Positions 63,751-64,000 of a stretch of 64,000 nt of DNA are shown in pieces. A program made the position numbers and the translations under genes. The stretch spans positions 248,001-312,000 of the forward strand of contig NZ_JACHLJ010000003.1 in NCBI RefSeq assembly GCF_014204545.1, in the 5' to 3' direction. The DNA is from Brevundimonas vesicularis (GTDB lineage Bacteria > Pseudomonadota > Alphaproteobacteria > Caulobacterales > Caulobacteraceae). Positions within the stretch are counted from its first letter, which is position 1. The number at the start of each line of letters is the position of its first letter. Under the pieces are notes generated by a model. It had not been told where the DNA came from and searched no databases. It worked only from the letters and a program-made list of their open reading frames with translations.

Positions 63751-63805
63751 GCCCTACTCTCCCATACTCGAGACTGCTCCCCGCAGCCTTCGCACCAGTA
63801 ACGCC

Positions 63806-64000
63806 CTAATTCTTTAACGCTTTATCGAACGTCGCCAGCAGCTTGGACCAGCCGTCCTTTGCGTCCGCCTCCGAATAGCTGGCGCGGTAGTCTGCGTGGA
63901 AGCCATGCTGGGCGTCGGGATAGACGATGATCTGGCTGCCGGTCTGGCCGGCGCGCGCCAGGGCTTCGCGCATCCGTTCGACGCTGGCCAATGGGATGCC
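63806..64000 (-). CDS. Dienelactone hydrolase family protein, C-terminal part (cut by window edge)
   Basis: The minus frame is open from the right edge to the stop at 63806-63808. The visible 64 residues include [34 protein letters not shown] with the catalytic histidine of the alpha/beta hydrolase DLH family, and [13 protein letters not shown]. The nucleophile Cys/Ser and Asp lie outside the window. It likely hydrolyses esters or lactones. It faces away from the subtilase gene on the same strand. Confidence 0.85.
   Translation of the reverse strand, partial: GIPLASVERMREALARAGQTGSQIIVYPDAQHGFHADYRASYSEADAKDGWSKLLATFDKALKN

Noticed and set aside
63548..63817. Plus-strand polyglycine/polyproline frame
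   Set aside because: It is the mirror of the repeat linker in the subtilase gene; simple repeats read as Gly or Pro in every frame.

Overview
The window is chromosomal DNA from a GC-rich alphaproteobacterium of the Caulobacteraceae, most likely a Brevundimonas. This rests on the coding style, on gene neighbourhoods known from that family (argB / HAD 5'-nucleotidase / dapD; NifU-like / yidD / thrS; rph / hrcA-grpE; putA with a divergent Lrp-type regulator), on small families such as DUF2794, MmcB and DUF6894, and on a CtrA-like and a LexA-type box of the alphaproteobacterial form. The species call is an inference; no 16S rRNA or ribosomal protein gene is present.

Layout. 0-1.8 kb: the end of a Fic-family gene, a lone arsH and a tRNA-Gly(GCC) whose 3' side carries repeats typical of an integration site, so this may be the edge of an island running off the left end. 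2-28.3 kb: mostly core genes in short operons, covering redox enzymes, an isoaspartyl peptidase, a large M16 protease, rlmN, a DegP-like protease, thpR, a lipocalin, mmcB with a LexA box, an NlpC/P60 peptidase, an M17 aminopeptidase, TPR and HAD proteins, an Fe-S scaffold homologue, yidD, thrS, a membrane histidine kinase, and the argB / 5'-nucleotidase / dapD operon.

28.4-44.6 kb is a block of visibly lower GC devoted to an exported polysaccharide. It holds a GT4 glycosyltransferase, a TPR-GT2 protein with a second, degenerate GT2 domain, a methyltransferase, a sugar epimerase/dehydratase, a 1086-residue TPR-GT2-GT2-GT4 protein, a complete dTDP-L-rhamnose operon (rfbCBDA), and an ABC exporter (KpsM, KpsE and KpsT types) followed by an unknown gene. 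The likely product is a rhamnose-containing capsule or S-LPS type glycan assembled in the cytoplasm and exported by the ABC transporter. No outer-membrane export protein is encoded here.

44.6-64 kb returns to high GC: putA with its regulator; a fused mannose-1-phosphate guanylyltransferase/AGE epimerase, a GT4 transferase and a phosphomannomutase/phosphoglucomutase (nucleotide-sugar supply next to the glycan locus); a DUF6894 protein and two Crp/Fnr-like regulators; divergent glmS and glmM (UDP-GlcNAc supply); a small lipoprotein; rph divergent from hrcA-grpE; a surface lipoprotein subtilase with a polyglycine/polyproline linker and a predicted outer-membrane barrel; and the end of a dienelactone hydrolase gene.

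No CRISPR array, complete insertion sequence, integrase or rRNA was seen. The most unusual material is the polysaccharide block, with its multi-domain glycosyltransferases and its unknown gene beside the exporter, plus several regulatory sequences: a 29-bp tandem duplication over the rfbC start, a hairpin covering the ribosome binding site of the DUF6894 gene, an inverted repeat in front of glmM, and a LexA box in front of mmcB.
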